Source of the DNA: CBDBCU01 sp965243185
GTDB taxonomy: Bacteria; Chloroflexota; Dehalococcoidia; Lucifugimonadales; UBA3495
Direction: 5' to 3'
DNA length: 64,000 nt
NCBI GenBank assembly: GCA_965243185.1
Contig: OZ251531.1
Span: 124,001-188,000 of the forward strand
Part shown: in pieces, positions 43,154-52,230 of the stretch
How the letters are laid out: every line of letters starts with the position of its first letter
How positions within the stretch are numbered: position 1 is the stretch's first letter
Made by a program: the position numbers and the translations under genes
Notes under the pieces: model-generated
Told to the model about the DNA's origin: nothing
Databases searched by the model: none
Seen by the model: the letters and a program-made list of their open reading frames with translations, nothing else

Positions 43154-45376
43154 CTATTCCCCCCGCCCCTTTTGCCGCCGCCAAATGCGCGCCAACCGCA
43201 GCTCGTCATAAGTAAATTGGCCGGCCAGGTATTCCCACGCCGGGTTAAGGAAATCGTCGCCGCAGGCGTCAAAGGCGGCGTTGATTTGGTCGAACCGTTC
43301 CGCAGCCGGCAGCAAGTGGGCTAAATCCAGAGTTTCCCCCTGCATCGTCAGCCGCTCCAGATGCCCCAAGATAGTCTGCTCCGCCAAGTTGCGCCGGCGG
43401 GCGATTTCGGATAGGGAAAGTTTTTGTTCCAGCAGAGCGCGGGTGGCGGCGTAGGTATTGCTTCGCCGGGGTTCCAAGGTCGGTTGCCGGCCTTCCCGTT
43501 CCCGGCCGCTGCGATTCGCCGCCGCCGCCAGCGGCCGCGCCGCCGTGCGGTCGGCAATGCCCCGGGCCGCCGCATACTGGCGGATGGCGGCCACAAAGCG
43601 CGGGCCGTACTGCTCCAACTTGGCCGCCCCTACGCCGGGGATTTGGGCAAAGCTGTCCAGACTTTGCGGAAAGAGGGCCGCCATCTGGCGCAGGGATACA
43701 TCGCCGAAAACCACATACGCCGGCACATCCTGCTCCTCCGCCAACTGACGGCGCAGGTTCCGCAGTTCCGCAAACAGAGCCGTATCATATTCCGCGGCGG
43801 CCGCCGCCTTGCCGGCCAATGGCGCAGTAGCGGCTTCCGTCTCCGGCCGGGGACGGGGCAGCGTCAGCTTTTGCCGTTCCTGGAGAAACCGCCGCCCCTT
43901 ATCGGTTACGCCCAGAGTAGGAAACTCCCCTTCATTGCGCGCCAGCAAACCCCGGGCCTGCAACTGTCCCATCAATTCCCGCAGTTCCGACCGTCCGAAA
44001 TCCCGGACGACGCCGTACACGCTCAACTGGTTATGCCCCAACTCCAGAACCCGCTTTTCCTGGCTGCCGGTCAGCACTTGGGCAATGTGCAGCGTACCGA
44101 AACGCTGGCCGGTGCGGATGACGGCGGAGAGTATCTTTTGGGCTATTTCGGTAGCGTCAAACTCCTCGGACGCGGCCAGGCAGACATCGCAGCCGCCGCA
44201 GTTGTCCGTCGTCCAGTGTTCCCCGAAATACTCCAAAATGTAGCGGCGGCGGCAAGCCGGCAACTCGGCAAACTGCACCATCTGCGCCAGTTTCAACCGG
44301 GCGTTGCGCTGCTCGGCGGTATCCTCCATCTGGTTGATGAAATAGTCCTGCTTGGCTTTGTCGGCGTAGTTGTAGAACAGGACGCACTGGCTGGGCAAGC
44401 CATCCCGCCCGGCCCGGCCGGTTTCCTGATAGTAGCCTTCCAGCGACTTGGGCAGGCTGTAGTGAACCACCAGGCGAATATCCGGCTTGTCAATGCCCAT
44501 CCCGAAAGCAATCGTAGCAACGATAATCGGTACCCGGTCGCGGATAAAATCCTCTTGATTTTGCCGGCGGGAATCAGCGTTTAGTCCGGCGTGGTAAGGG
44601 CGGGCCGACAAGCCCCGGGCGTTCAAGTCATCAGCCAGTTCCTCGGTGTCCCGCCGGGAAAAGCAGTAAATGATAGTTGACTGCTGTCGCTGTTCCTGCA
44701 ACAGGGTGAGCAGTGCGCCCCAGGAGTTGCCTTTGGGCATTACGGCGTAGCTGAGATTGTCCCGGTTAAAGCTGGACAGGAAAACCCGCCCCGGCTGCAA
44801 ATCCAGTTGGCTGCTGATGTCGGCCCGCACCCGTTCCGTAGCGGTGGCGGTGAGGGCAATGACCGGCGTTTGGGGAAAGTCCCGCCGCAAGGCCCGCAGA
44901 TTGCGGTAATCCGGGCGAAACTCATGCCCCCATTCGGAAATGCAGTGGGCTTCGTCAATGGCAATGAGGCTCAACTCCAGATGTTCCAGAAAGTTGCGGA
45001 AACCGGGCAAAGCCAAGCGTTCCGGGGCCACATAGAGGATTTTGACTTCGCCCCGGGCCGTGGCGGCCTGCACCTGGTCAACTTCCGAAATGGGCAAAGA
45101 GCTGTTGATAAACCGGGCGGCGATGCCGTTGGCGTTCAGGGCATCCACCTGGTCTTTCATCAGGGCAATCAAGGGGGAAACCACCAGAGTAATGCCGGGG
45201 AAAAGCAGGGCCGGCAGCTGATAGCACAGGGATTTGCCGCCGCCGGTCGGCATCAACACCAGGCTATCCCCGCCCGCCAGGGTATGGCCGATAATCTCCT
45301 CCTGCAAAGGTCGAAAAGCGGCATACCCAAAATGGGATTTAAGCAAATCCAGCGGGGCGTCAGGGGCGGCGTTCAT
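43154..45376 (-). CDS. recQ: ATP-dependent DNA helicase RecQ
   Basis: 740 residues from ATG 45376. Walker A MPTGGGKSLCYQLPAL, DEAHCISEWGHEFRP, helicase motifs IV-VI (GMGIDKPDIRLVVHYSLPKSLEGYYQETGRAGRDG), the zinc site (CRRRYILEYFGEHW, CGGCDVC), RQC winged helix, HRDC (about 590-655) and a C-terminal HTH (LSLSEIARRRNLAEQTILGHLERL). Unwinds 3'-tailed DNA in recombination repair. It ends a minus-strand run that starts with the restriction-modification genes. Confidence 0.95.
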   Translation of the reverse strand: MNAAPDAPLDLLKSHFGYAAFRPLQEEIIGHTLAGGDSLVLMPTGGGKSLCYQLPALLFPGITLVVSPLIALMKDQVDALNANGIAARFINSSLPISEVDQVQAATARGEVKILYVAPERLALPGFRNFLEHLELSLIAIDEAHCISEWGHEFRPDYRNLRALRRDFPQTPVIALTATATERVRADISSQLDLQPGRVFLSSFNRDNLSYAVMPKGNSWGALLTLLQEQRQQSTIIYCFSRRDTEELADDLNARGLSARPYHAGLNADSRRQNQEDFIRDRVPIIVATIAFGMGIDKPDIRLVVHYSLPKSLEGYYQETGRAGRDGLPSQCVLFYNYADKAKQDYFINQMEDTAEQRNARLKLAQMVQFAELPACRRRYILEYFGEHWTTDNCGGCDVCLAASEEFDATEIAQKILSAVIRTGQRFGTLHIAQVLTGSQEKRVLELGHNQLSVYGVVRDFGRSELRELMGQLQARGLLARNEGEFPTLGVTDKGRRFLQERQKLTLPRPRPETEAATAPLAGKAAAAAEYDTALFAELRNLRRQLAEEQDVPAYVVFGDVSLRQMAALFPQSLDSFAQIPGVGAAKLEQYGPRFVAAIRQYAAARGIADRTAARPLAAAANRSGREREGRQPTLEPRRSNTYAATRALLEQKLSLSEIARRRNLAEQTILGHLERLTMQGETLDLAHLLPAAERFDQINAAFDACGDDFLNPAWEYLAGQFTYDELRLARIWRRQKGRGE

Positions 45377-45425
45377 TGGGGGCAAGACCTTTGGGAAAGG
45401 TTGAGTTTGGCGGCATAGCCTAAGA

Positions 45426-47126
45426 TTATATACCAACTAAACGCCGGTTGTTTTCCTTTGCCGGCAATGGCCCCATAGGCTCGCAACGCAGCTCGAACAT
45501 TTCCCCCAACCGCCGGATTTCCGGGTCGTCCCAAGCCCATACCTTGCCGGCTTGCCCTTGGGCAATCAGATCCTTGACTTGGGCGATAATCCGGGCACGG
45601 TTAGCGGCGCTGACCCACCAAGGGTAGGGCATTCGCTCCAAGTCTTTGCTCTGGATGTTCTGGGTGTGGTTGATAACCGTTTTCAGGATGCGGTTAGCCA
45701 AGGGCGACAAGAGCCAGCCCAGGGTGAAAAAAAGCTCCTCCCGGTCAATGCCTTCCCGCAGGAAAGCGCAGGGCGCGCCACTGTCCAGGGCGTAGCCCTC
45801 CGGGATGTAGCGGGCAATGAACCGGGATGCGACCAGATGCCAGGTCAGCCCCTCTTTGCCAAAATAAGGTTGCCCGCCAACGCCGCGCAGGTACCAGTTC
45901 CCGGTTTTCTTGTAAGTAAGCACCGCATCGCCGTCATTTTCCCAAAATATGTAATGGGTGGGCGGCGAGAATACCAAGCGGCTGTTCCCGATATTGTAAG
46001 GACGATAGCGATCATCAGGCAGCGGTATGACCAGGGGATTTTCCCGGGTCAATACCTTGACCCGCCGCTCGGTAGCGCCGCGGGCTTCGGCGTCTTTCAG
46101 CATAGCACGGCGTTTCGGCGACAGCTTGCCCAGCCGGGCCCGTTCCAGTTCGTAATCCAACGTAACCGGGGCGTCATAGAACTCGAAACGGTAGGGTTCG
46201 ACGATCCTCTGCTGCTCATCGACGCGGCGGACAAAGAGCCGGTTTTTGCCGGTGGTCATACCGCTCGACGCGACAAAGTAATCGCCCAGCAGGGGGCCGG
46301 AGAAAAACTTTGCCAATTCCTCGGTAATTCCCCAAGACAAGTGGGGCGTGGATTTGATGGTTTGCTTGGCCAAGGGGCGGGAGTTGTGTACCACGACGCC
46401 CCGGTTGACGCCCTTTTGGAAGTTCAGGGTCAGCGTGGGGTAATCGGTTTCCGCCGAGAACTGCTGAATATCGGTCAGGGTTACTGCGCCCTGCTCCATA
46501 ATCAGCTGCCGCAAGCCGGCCATGGTCGGTATCGTCAGCAGGGTATTGCTGCATACGAATACCAGCCGCCCGCCGGGACGGAGCAAATCCAGGGCGGCCA
46601 CGATAAAAAAGGCGTAGGTTTCCTTCTTGATTTTCCGCCCCAGCCGCTTGCCCAGGATACGATCGAGGGTGTCCTCAATAGCCGGGTCAAAAGTGCCGCC
46701 GAAAGGGGGGTTGCCGATTATCAGGTCGAAACTTTCGGCTTGCAGACCGCCCGGGGCGGCGGCGGACATACCGTTGACGATGCCGGACAGATACTCCCGG
46801 AAAAAATCGGCTTGGCGGATTTCTCCGCGCCAGGCGTCCGGGAACTGCCGGGATTTTCCGGCCAGGATACGGCTAGACCTTGCCGCCAGTTCCGGGTCAA
46901 TTTCAATGCCCAGCAGCTCGACGCCCCGGCTGCTTTGGGCTGTCTCCGACGCGGTAAGACGGTCGGCAATAGCGGAAAGAAAGGCTCCGTCGCCGCAGGA
47001 AGGCTCCAGAATCCGCCGGCAACCCTCCAGGGGAACGCCGGCCGCTATATCCCGCGCCAACCACTGCGGGGTCATATACTGCCCGGTCTGGCGCTTCATC
47101 GCCCGGTGGCGTTTGCTTTGGCTCAT
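45426..47126 (-). CDS. N6-adenine DNA methyltransferase of a restriction-modification system
   Basis: 566 residues. AdoMet motif ILEPSCGDGAFLSAIADRL and catalytic IIGNPPFGGTFD (NPPF, adenine methylation). The C-terminal half (about 300-540) is a target-recognition region of the TaqI/Eco57I type (PVTLDYELERARLGKLSP..., ALDSGAPCAFLREGIDREELFFTLGWLLSPL). Its start overlaps the upstream nuclease-like gene by 4 nt (ATGA), showing coupled translation. Confidence 0.9.
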   Translation of the reverse strand: MSQSKRHRAMKRQTGQYMTPQWLARDIAAGVPLEGCRRILEPSCGDGAFLSAIADRLTASETAQSSRGVELLGIEIDPELAARSSRILAGKSRQFPDAWRGEIRQADFFREYLSGIVNGMSAAAPGGLQAESFDLIIGNPPFGGTFDPAIEDTLDRILGKRLGRKIKKETYAFFIVAALDLLRPGGRLVFVCSNTLLTIPTMAGLRQLIMEQGAVTLTDIQQFSAETDYPTLTLNFQKGVNRGVVVHNSRPLAKQTIKSTPHLSWGITEELAKFFSGPLLGDYFVASSGMTTGKNRLFVRRVDEQQRIVEPYRFEFYDAPVTLDYELERARLGKLSPKRRAMLKDAEARGATERRVKVLTRENPLVIPLPDDRYRPYNIGNSRLVFSPPTHYIFWENDGDAVLTYKKTGNWYLRGVGGQPYFGKEGLTWHLVASRFIARYIPEGYALDSGAPCAFLREGIDREELFFTLGWLLSPLANRILKTVINHTQNIQSKDLERMPYPWWVSAANRARIIAQVKDLIAQGQAGKVWAWDDPEIRRLGEMFELRCEPMGPLPAKENNRRLVGI

Positions 47127-47824
47127 GGCACGAATCGCATACTGGACTGGTTCACCGCAAAGTCGGTGAGCAAGAATGCGGTGAGCTGTTGCTTTTGGTG
47201 ATGGAGCCGCTCTAATCGGTTGTTAATCAGAACTTGAACCTGTTCCTCGAACAACTCGAAAAGAGCGGTGGCTTTCTCCTGAATCGACCGGGCCGGGGGC
47301 TGATGGCCGGCGTCAAAAGCGTCATAGAATTCCTGCTCCCGGAGCATTATCTGCCCCGGGCCGGCATCGTAGGCAATGAACTCCAGCCAGTCCAGCAAAT
47401 CGAAAAGATAAGCCTTGTGGCTAATCTCCTCAGCTATGCTGAATTTGACCATCAGCAGGTAGTAGGAATCAATCCACTGCTGAAACAGGTAGTTAAGCAG
47501 CTTCCGCATGGCAACTACATTGGGTTGACCTTTCTGACCTTGCAGCCCGGATTTAACATTGACCGGGTTGAAAATGCCCCGGGACTGAACCCAAATGTCG
47601 CCCATCGAGCGTTTCAGCACCCCGCCTTTGCGGTCGCCCTCGTAGCAGGTATCCAAGTGAACCTTGAGCAACGAGCAGGTTCGGTCGTCGACGAAGTCGG
47701 CAATGTGATGGCCGGGTTCTTTGCCGTCGATTAGCTCGACAAAGCCGCGGTCCCGGACATGGCTTGCCCAGTGTTCGTTGACCAAGCCCAGTATCTGATT
47801 TTGGAGCGTAACCTCAAGAGCCAT
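47123..47824 (-). CDS. Probable type II restriction endonuclease
   Basis: 233 residues, overlapping the methyltransferase gene. A PD-(D/E)xK-like core can be seen: MGDIWVQSRGIFNPVNVKSG (acidic residue then V-K after a short hairpin, near 90-112), preceded by a cysteine-bearing strand. The C-terminal half is helical. The coupling to an adenine methyltransferase makes the cognate nuclease role likely. No closer family can be named. Confidence 0.7.
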   Translation of the reverse strand: MALEVTLQNQILGLVNEHWASHVRDRGFVELIDGKEPGHHIADFVDDRTCSLLKVHLDTCYEGDRKGGVLKRSMGDIWVQSRGIFNPVNVKSGLQGQKGQPNVVAMRKLLNYLFQQWIDSYYLLMVKFSIAEEISHKAYLFDLLDWLEFIAYDAGPGQIMLREQEFYDAFDAGHQPPARSIQEKATALFELFEEQVQVLINNRLERLHHQKQQLTAFLLTDFAVNQSSMRFVP

Positions 47825-47925
47825 AAGCCCCGTGCCATTGCCGGATTTCCCGGGAGAATATACCGCAGGTCGGCTTTATCCGCAACCGCCGGGCGTCACC
47901 GAATGGGGGGTGTGGGCACATCTCC

Positions 47926-48381
47926 CTACGCCCCGCCCCAGGGCCGGCCGGTCAGGCGTTCCCAACGCCGCTTTTGCCGGTTGCTTTCCGGGATGAAACC
48001 GACGGTTGGCGGCGGGTTGACGAAAAAGGATTCCAATTCCTGCCGTAGCCGTTTGGAGCGGTCGATGTTCCGCAAAACTTCCCCTTCGGTCAGCCGATCC
48101 TCGTAGAAGTTGCGGTGCAGTTCGGCGGCAAAGACCAAGTAATCCTTCAAGTCCTCCCGCCCGTACTCGTCGGCCAGCTGCTTCAACGCCTCGTCGGTCA
48201 GGTCGTGGTGGTTATGCAACCAGCCACGCTGCTCGGCAAGGGCTTTAATGACGGTGGCTACGGCACCCCAAGCCTTTTCCCCGGCTTGCGGGTAGTCCTC
48301 TTGGTCGATTTCCGAATCTACCTGCCCGACATACTGGCGGCTCAGTTTCAAGTAGTCGTCGCTGGGCGTGGGCGTAGTCAT
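47926..48381 (-). CDS. HEPN-like (PaREP1-type) protein
   Basis: 151 residues from ATG 48381, AAAGGA 8 nt upstream. Helical throughout: YLKLSRQYVGQVDSEIDQEDYPQAGEKAWGAVATVIKALAEQRGW, then LHRNFYEDRLTEGEVLRNIDRSKRLRQELESF. The EKaWgA and LHxNFY phrases match PaREP1/HEPN-related proteins, some of which act with nucleotidyltransferases or as RNases. The usual RxxxxH RNase motif is not evident. It is on the same strand just upstream of the restriction-modification pair (101-bp gap). Confidence 0.6.
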   Translation of the reverse strand: MTTPTPSDDYLKLSRQYVGQVDSEIDQEDYPQAGEKAWGAVATVIKALAEQRGWLHNHHDLTDEALKQLADEYGREDLKDYLVFAAELHRNFYEDRLTEGEVLRNIDRSKRLRQELESFFVNPPPTVGFIPESNRQKRRWERLTGRPWGGA

Positions 48382-48459
48382 TTCCAAATCCTTTCTTGTT
48401 GTGGGGATTCAAGCTTATTATAGCGTGGAAAGGGGCTGCCTCGGGAAAGCCGGGCGGCC

Positions 48460-49707
48460 CTACCCTCCCCCAATCAACACCGCTTCCCGCTGCACCGGGC
48501 TGGTGGCATCGGGGCCGCTGGCCGACATATAGGCGTCAATTTCCGAGCGGACGCCAAAGTCCGGTAGGTAGATGCCCGGTTCAATGGAAAAGCCGACGCC
48601 GGGGATGATGCGGCGGGTGTCATAAGTCTCAAAGCCGTCCAGATTCACCGCCTCGCCGTGAACTTCGCAGCTGATGCTGTGGCCCAAGCGGTGGGTAAAA
48701 TAGTCGCCGTAGCCGCGTTCCCCGATGTAGTTGCGGGCCGCCGCATCCGCCTGCCAGCCCTGCACCGCAACGCCGGCTTGATAGCAGTCTTTCAGGTATT
48801 GCAGGGCAGCGTCCCGCGCCCCGGTAACGATGTCAAAAATTTCCTGCTGCCGCGGCGGGACGCTATTGCCCACATACGCCGTCCAAGTAATATCGGCATA
48901 GACGCTGTCGCCGCCGCTTTCCTTGGCCCACAGGTCAATCAATACCCAATCGCCGGGTTGGATGACGCTGCTGCCCGTCGGCTCCGGTTCATAGTGCGGG
49001 TCGGAGCAGTGGGCATTGACCGACACAATGGGCCCGTCCGCCGTTTCCAAACCCTCCTCCCGAAAGCGGCGGCGGATGAACTCGGCGATTTCGTATTCGG
49101 TAGGGCTATCTTGCAACCGCGCCCCGATGCGGTGGAAAGCCTGGTTGACAATCTGCCCCAACTTGGCGGCAGCCCGCTGGTGGCTGGCCAGCTGCTGCGG
49201 TGTCCAACGCTGAGTAGCATACTGCATCAAATCCGCCGAGGAGACTACCGCCGGCCCCAAGCTGCGTACCAGTTCCACCGTGCCGGCATCCACCCGGGAA
49301 ACCCGGGGCAAAGCGTTCTGCGGCGAGTATTCCATTGCCACTTGCGGCGCGGCGGCCAGCAGCGGCGTCAGCTGCTCCAGCAGGTTTTGGCGGCTGCTAT
49401 AGACCAGCAACTCGAGACCGGGCGCGGCCTCCCCGGCACCAATAGCGGCGTCCCCGGCCGCGGCGGCCGATTGGGCTACGGCGGCGAACTTGCCGGCGTC
49501 CACATAATGGGTCAGCAGCCGGGCCGGGCCGGCTTGCGGGATGTAGAGAAAGCAGGGGCGGGTTACATGGCCGGAGGGCGTAATCACCTGCCCAAAGATG
49601 GGGTTGGACTGGCGGTAGTCATAAATCAACCAGCCGGGCAACCCTTCCTGAGCCATAAACTCCCGGGCCGACCGGACAATGGATTGAAAACTGTGCGCTT
49701 GGGGCAT
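48460..49707 (-). CDS. M24 family Xaa-Pro aminopeptidase-like metallopeptidase
   Basis: 415 residues from ATG 49707 (GGGAGAAA upstream). N-terminal creatinase-like domain, then the pita-bread domain with metal ligands in VLIDLWA, VYADITWT, THRLGHSISCEVHGEAV, GFSIEPGIY and GVRSEIDAYM. Removes N-terminal residues before proline or acts on related amides. It follows the CoA-transferase subunit B gene by 28 nt. Confidence 0.92.
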   Translation of the reverse strand: MPQAHSFQSIVRSAREFMAQEGLPGWLIYDYRQSNPIFGQVITPSGHVTRPCFLYIPQAGPARLLTHYVDAGKFAAVAQSAAAAGDAAIGAGEAAPGLELLVYSSRQNLLEQLTPLLAAAPQVAMEYSPQNALPRVSRVDAGTVELVRSLGPAVVSSADLMQYATQRWTPQQLASHQRAAAKLGQIVNQAFHRIGARLQDSPTEYEIAEFIRRRFREEGLETADGPIVSVNAHCSDPHYEPEPTGSSVIQPGDWVLIDLWAKESGGDSVYADITWTAYVGNSVPPRQQEIFDIVTGARDAALQYLKDCYQAGVAVQGWQADAAARNYIGERGYGDYFTHRLGHSISCEVHGEAVNLDGFETYDTRRIIPGVGFSIEPGIYLPDFGVRSEIDAYMSASGPDATSPVQREAVLIGGG

Positions 49708-49735
49708 AAGTTTCTCCCGTAACTTCTGTACCGTG

Positions 49736-50413
49736 CTACTCCCGAAACCGAAACTCCCGCACATCCTCGGGAATAATCAGTTGGGCGGCGGTCAATTCCT
49801 GAATTTCCGCGGGTGTCCAGCCCGGGGCGTATTCCCGCAGCGCAAAGCCTTGGGGCGTTACCGCAAACAAGCCTAAGTCAGTAGCGACCAGCGTAACCGC
49901 GCTGGGAGCGGTAATGGGCAGGGCGCAGCGTTTCAGCAGTCGGGGCTGGCTGTCCCGGGTGCAATGCTCCATCGCGATAAAGACCCGCTGAGCGCAGGCG
50001 GCCAAATCCATTGCGCCGCCGATGCCGCCGCCCTTGCGGGTGGGGATGCGCCAGTTGGCAAAGTCGCCGTTTTCCGCCACCTCGTAAGCGCCCATCACGG
50101 TGACATCCACCATCCCCTTGCGAATCAGGGCAAAGGAGTCGGCGTGGTGGACAATCGCCATCCCGGGCATAGCGGTAACATTCTGACCGCCGGCATTGAC
50201 CAGGTGTTTGTCCTCTTGCCCAACCGGAGCCAGCGGCCCGTAGCCGATGACGCCGTTTTCCGAATGAAAGACGAGGTTTTTGGCGGGGTCAACATAGTTG
50301 GAGCAGAGGGTAGGCATCCCTACGCCCAAGTTGACAATCCACTCATCCTGGAACTCCATAGCCAAGCGGTCGCACATAGCCTGGCGTTGCAGACGGGGCT
50401 TATCGGTTGCCAT
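49736..50413 (-). CDS. 3-oxoacid CoA-transferase-type subunit B
   Basis: 225 residues from ATG 50413 (AAGGAGGAAACC upstream). VNLGVGMPTLCSNYV, the catalytic Glu in HSENGVIGYGP, and GGGIGGAMDLAACAQRVFIAMEHCT. Moves CoA between carboxylic acids together with subunit A at 51291. Unusually, about 880 bp with three small genes separate the two subunits. Confidence 0.9.
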   Translation of the reverse strand: MATDKPRLQRQAMCDRLAMEFQDEWIVNLGVGMPTLCSNYVDPAKNLVFHSENGVIGYGPLAPVGQEDKHLVNAGGQNVTAMPGMAIVHHADSFALIRKGMVDVTVMGAYEVAENGDFANWRIPTRKGGGIGGAMDLAACAQRVFIAMEHCTRDSQPRLLKRCALPITAPSAVTLVATDLGLFAVTPQGFALREYAPGWTPAEIQELTAAQLIIPEDVREFRFRE

Positions 50414-50450
50414 GGGTTTCCTCCTTGCCGGGGCGGGATAGAGGCGCGGC

Positions 50451-50615
50451 CTAATAGTAGTGAGGCTTGGGTTCATCCTTGACGATAGCCGGGGCTTCCG
50501 CGGCGACGGATGGCTTGGTTTCATCCGGCTTTTTTGCAATCGGATAGGGGACATCCTTGATGACAATGGTCATCGGAGGCGGGGTGCTGCCGCGGCGGGG
50601 CTTAACTTTAGGCAT
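50451..50615 (-). CDS. Tiny proline-rich protein ending in PKPHYY, paralogue 1
   Basis: 54 residues from ATG 50615 (GGAG upstream). It begins MPKVKPRRGSTPPP, has the strand-like MTIVIKDVPYPIA, and ends VKDEPKPHYY. The neighbour at 50634 has the same start and the identical last ten residues. The product is not recognised. The conserved ends and variable middle recall precursor peptides, but no modification enzyme is nearby. Confidence 0.6.
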   Translation of the reverse strand: MPKVKPRRGSTPPPMTIVIKDVPYPIAKKPDETKPSVAAEAPAIVKDEPKPHYY

Positions 50616-50633
50616 GACGCTACTCCAAGCGGC

Positions 50634-50783
50634 CTAATAGTAATGCGGCTTCGGTTCATCCTTGACCGGAGTCGGGGCCGGCTTGGCTTTAGCGTCCGGA
50701 GCAACTACCAGCGGAACCTCCTTGATGACGATGGGCGGCGGCAACGGTGGGGTGCTGCCGCGGAAGGGCTTAACTTTGGGCAT
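50634..50783 (-). CDS. Tiny proline-rich protein ending in PKPHYY, paralogue 2
   Basis: 49 residues from ATG 50783 (TTGGAGG upstream). It begins MPKVKPFRGSTPPLPPP, then IVIKEVPLVVA, and ends VKDEPKPHYY. It starts inside the end of the 50770 gene (14-nt overlap) and stops 18 nt before the start of paralogue 1. Confidence 0.6.
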   Translation of the reverse strand: MPKVKPFRGSTPPLPPPIVIKEVPLVVAPDAKAKPAPTPVKDEPKPHYY

Positions 50784-51264
50784 GGTATTCCTCCAATAAG
50801 AAGTGAATACGCCGTTCAGTAGGGCTGTGGCTGGCGTTTTTCCTAGGCGGACAGTGTACCACAATTTGGGCAAAGGCCGGCTGGGATTTTTCTTGGGTCG
50901 GTAGCCAAACCTCTGCGTTAGTTACATACTCCTGTTGGGGTTCCAAGTAAAAATCCGGCAACAGGGCGGAGGATTCCGGAGATGCGTACAGTCCCACCGT
51001 ATCTAGAGTGCCGGGAACCAACAACCCCACTTTCCAGGCCACTGCTTCGATTTTGACCAGAACTTGGGAAGTGTTTTTCAACTTGGCAGTCAAAACCAGC
51101 AGCGTCCACGACCGGTCGGCCCAGATATGCTCCTGACTCAATTCAATAGACAGGCTGGGAAAGGACTCCCGGAACAGCGTCGACCGCCGCCAGCCCAGAA
51201 CAGCGGTAATCGCCGCAACCAGGGCCAGCAAGGCCAGAGAAAGGCCGGAAAGCCACGCCGCCAA
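50770..51264 (-). CDS. Membrane-anchored protein of unknown function
   Basis: 164 residues from a TTG at 51264. N-terminal membrane helix (residues 4-24), then a soluble beta-rich domain: TLLVLTAKLKNTSQVLVKIEAVAWKVGLLVPG recalls immunoglobulin-like folds. Between the CoA-transferase subunit A gene (26 nt upstream) and the twin small genes, all on one strand. Confidence 0.6.
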   Translation of the reverse strand: MAAWLSGLSLALLALVAAITAVLGWRRSTLFRESFPSLSIELSQEHIWADRSWTLLVLTAKLKNTSQVLVKIEAVAWKVGLLVPGTLDTVGLYASPESSALLPDFYLEPQQEYVTNAEVWLPTQEKSQPAFAQIVVHCPPRKNASHSPTERRIHFLLEEYHAQS

Positions 51265-51290
51265 TCGTCAGCCCCCTGAACTACCCGGCC

Positions 51291-51989
51291 CTAATCAAAA
51301 ATCCCGTCCGGCGGTATCTGCACCAGCCGATCCACATAGACGCCGGGGACATGGATTTTGTCCGGGTCGAGTCCCCCCGCCGGCACTATGGCATCCTCGA
51401 CCTCCACCACGGTAATGCCGGCGGCCATCGCCATAATCGGGTTAAAGTTGCGGGCGGCCATCCGGAATTGCAGGTTGCCGAAAGTATCGGCCCGCCAAGC
51501 CCGCACCAAGGCATAGTCGGCGTGGAGCGGATACTCCAGCACATAAGTACGGCCGTTGATTTCCCGGTGTTCCTTGCCCTCAGCCAGCTCGGTGCCGACG
51601 CTGGCCGGCGTATAGAAAGCGCCAATGCCCGACCCGGCAGCCCGGATGCGCTCGGCCATAGTCCCCTGCGGCACCAGTTCGGCGTCGATTTCGTCGTTGT
51701 TATACATCCGCACGAAGGGGGTAATCTGAGACGGATGCGTGGGCGCGGTAAAGGCGGCGTACATTTTCTTGACTTGGCCGGCCGCAATCAGCATACCCAC
51801 ATCCACCTTGTTGTCCGGAGTGCCGGTGTTGTTGGAAATGCCGGTCAGTTCCTTGGCGCCCTGGCGGTGCAGGGCCGCCAGCAGATTGCGGGGAATGCCG
51901 ACACCGCCGAAGCCGGGCGACATAAATACGGCACCGTCGGGAACATCAGCCACCGCCGCGTCAAAATCGGGATAAATTTTGTTTTTCAT
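51291..51989 (-). CDS. 3-oxoacid CoA-transferase-type subunit A
   Basis: 232 residues from ATG 51989 (GGAGGAAC upstream). AVFMSPGFGGVGIPRNLLAALHRQGAKELTGISNNTG, then GIGAFYTPASVGTELAEGKEHREINGRTYVLEYPLHADYALVRAWRADTFGNLQFR, the standard subunit A core. Heterodimer with the 49736 product. Confidence 0.92.
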   Translation of the reverse strand: MKNKIYPDFDAAVADVPDGAVFMSPGFGGVGIPRNLLAALHRQGAKELTGISNNTGTPDNKVDVGMLIAAGQVKKMYAAFTAPTHPSQITPFVRMYNNDEIDAELVPQGTMAERIRAAGSGIGAFYTPASVGTELAEGKEHREINGRTYVLEYPLHADYALVRAWRADTFGNLQFRMAARNFNPIMAMAAGITVVEVEDAIVPAGGLDPDKIHVPGVYVDRLVQIPPDGIFD

Positions 51990-52230
51990 CAGTAGTAGTT
52001 CCTCCGGAGCCAGCAGTCTGCCCCGAATAATACCATAGAACGGAGCGGTTGGGCTAACCAAGTAGCAGGAATTGCAGCAGTAAATCGGTTTGCGCCATAA
52101 CTTTTATGGTTGAAACAGTTTCAACCCGACACTACCTTTCGGCCGGAGCGGGAATGGACGCCGGGCAAGGCTAAAGTTTGCCGGCTTGTGCTACACTGGG
52201 CTTAACCTTTGCCGGAGCGGGAGCGCGCCC

